Source: Oscillospiraceae bacterium
Lineage (GTDB): Bacteria > Bacillota > Clostridia > Oscillospirales > Oscillospiraceae
DNA: 5,212 bases
NCBI GenBank assembly: GCA_017558545.1
Contig: JAFYUG010000300.1
Location: forward strand, 1-5,212
Reading direction: 5' to 3'
How positions within the stretch are numbered: position 1 is the first letter of the stretch; every line of letters starts with the position of its first letter. The position numbers and the translations under genes were made by a program. The notes below the pieces were generated by a model that was given only the letters and a program-made list of their open reading frames with translations, did no database searches and was not told the origin of the DNA. Positions 5,094 through 5,212 of the stretch are shown here, one piece after another.

Positions 5094-5212
5094 AGCCGCC
5101 AGCACCGATTTGCGATGCAGGCGGTTCAGGGTGTTAAAAAAGTGGCTTTGCCACTTTTTGACACCCTGAACACAGCATTTTTGAGCGATTTTCGCTCATA
5201 AATGCATTGATT
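5094..5212. repeat. Three-hairpin structured repeat, copy 2 (runs to window edge)
   Basis: It aligns to 4889-5008 base for base except A5101 for T4896 and a T5 run (5155-5159) for T6 (4950-4955). The substitution puts an A-A mismatch in hairpin 1 (5101 opposite 5119); the deletion leaves one unpaired A in hairpin 2. Hairpin 3 is identical. The match is still perfect at the last base of the window, so the true right end is not visible. Confidence 0.8.

Larger units (their letters stand above)
4861..5212. other. Gene-free region upstream of the membrane-protein gene
   Basis: It holds the two three-hairpin repeat copies and the GC-rich hairpin between them. The only other identifiable signal is the AGGAG ribosome binding site (4873-4877, minus strand) of the gene at 4234-4860. 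No frame here has a plausible start and ribosome binding site, and 5041-5078 shows nothing recognisable. Confidence 0.6.

Noticed and set aside
4889..5212. CRISPR array
   Set aside because: Only two units of about 120 nt with an 86-nt spacer and internal hairpins; CRISPR repeats are much shorter and regularly spaced, and no cas gene is present.

Overview
The window looks like a stretch of bacterial chromosome, most likely from an anaerobic Bacillota (Clostridia-type) organism. This is inferred from strong AAGGAG-type ribosome binding sites, short hairpin-plus-T-run terminators, base composition near balance with frequent ATA and AGA codons beside GCC/GGC-rich ones, and intergenic gaps filled with palindromic repeats. 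No gene here fixes the species.

Layout: (1) 1-418 has no gene and is packed with several different small palindromic repeat elements, including a strong hairpin terminator. (2) 419-1153 on the minus strand is a serine alpha/beta hydrolase of the monoglyceride lipase/carboxylesterase type. (3) 1154-1266 is a divergent promoter region with two good sigma-A-type promoters whose -35 boxes sit back to back. (4) 1267-4086 on the plus strand is a tight three-gene operon: a gamma-carbonic-anhydrase-like hexapeptide-repeat protein, a PLP-dependent threonine aldolase family enzyme, and an M20 family metallopeptidase resembling carboxypeptidase S/PM20D1. The gaps between these genes are 5 and 1 nt. (5) 4087-4233 separates convergent genes and carries a bidirectional terminator. 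(6) 4234-4860 on the minus strand is a TRIC/UPF0126 (YicG-like) membrane protein with a clear internal duplication. (7) 4861-5212 has no gene and holds two nearly identical copies of a ~120-nt element made of three consecutive hairpins, 205 bp apart, with a further hairpin between them. The second copy runs to the window edge.

The operon suggests small-scale amino-acid or peptide catabolism: the M20 enzyme would release amino acids from small peptides or N-acyl amino acids, and the aldolase would cleave beta-hydroxy amino acids to glycine plus an aldehyde. The role of the carbonic-anhydrase-like protein in that context is unclear. All five genes belong to known families and look intact. I found no defence system, CRISPR array, mobile-element gene, tRNA or rRNA. 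The part least explained by standard annotation is the structured repeat DNA at both ends.
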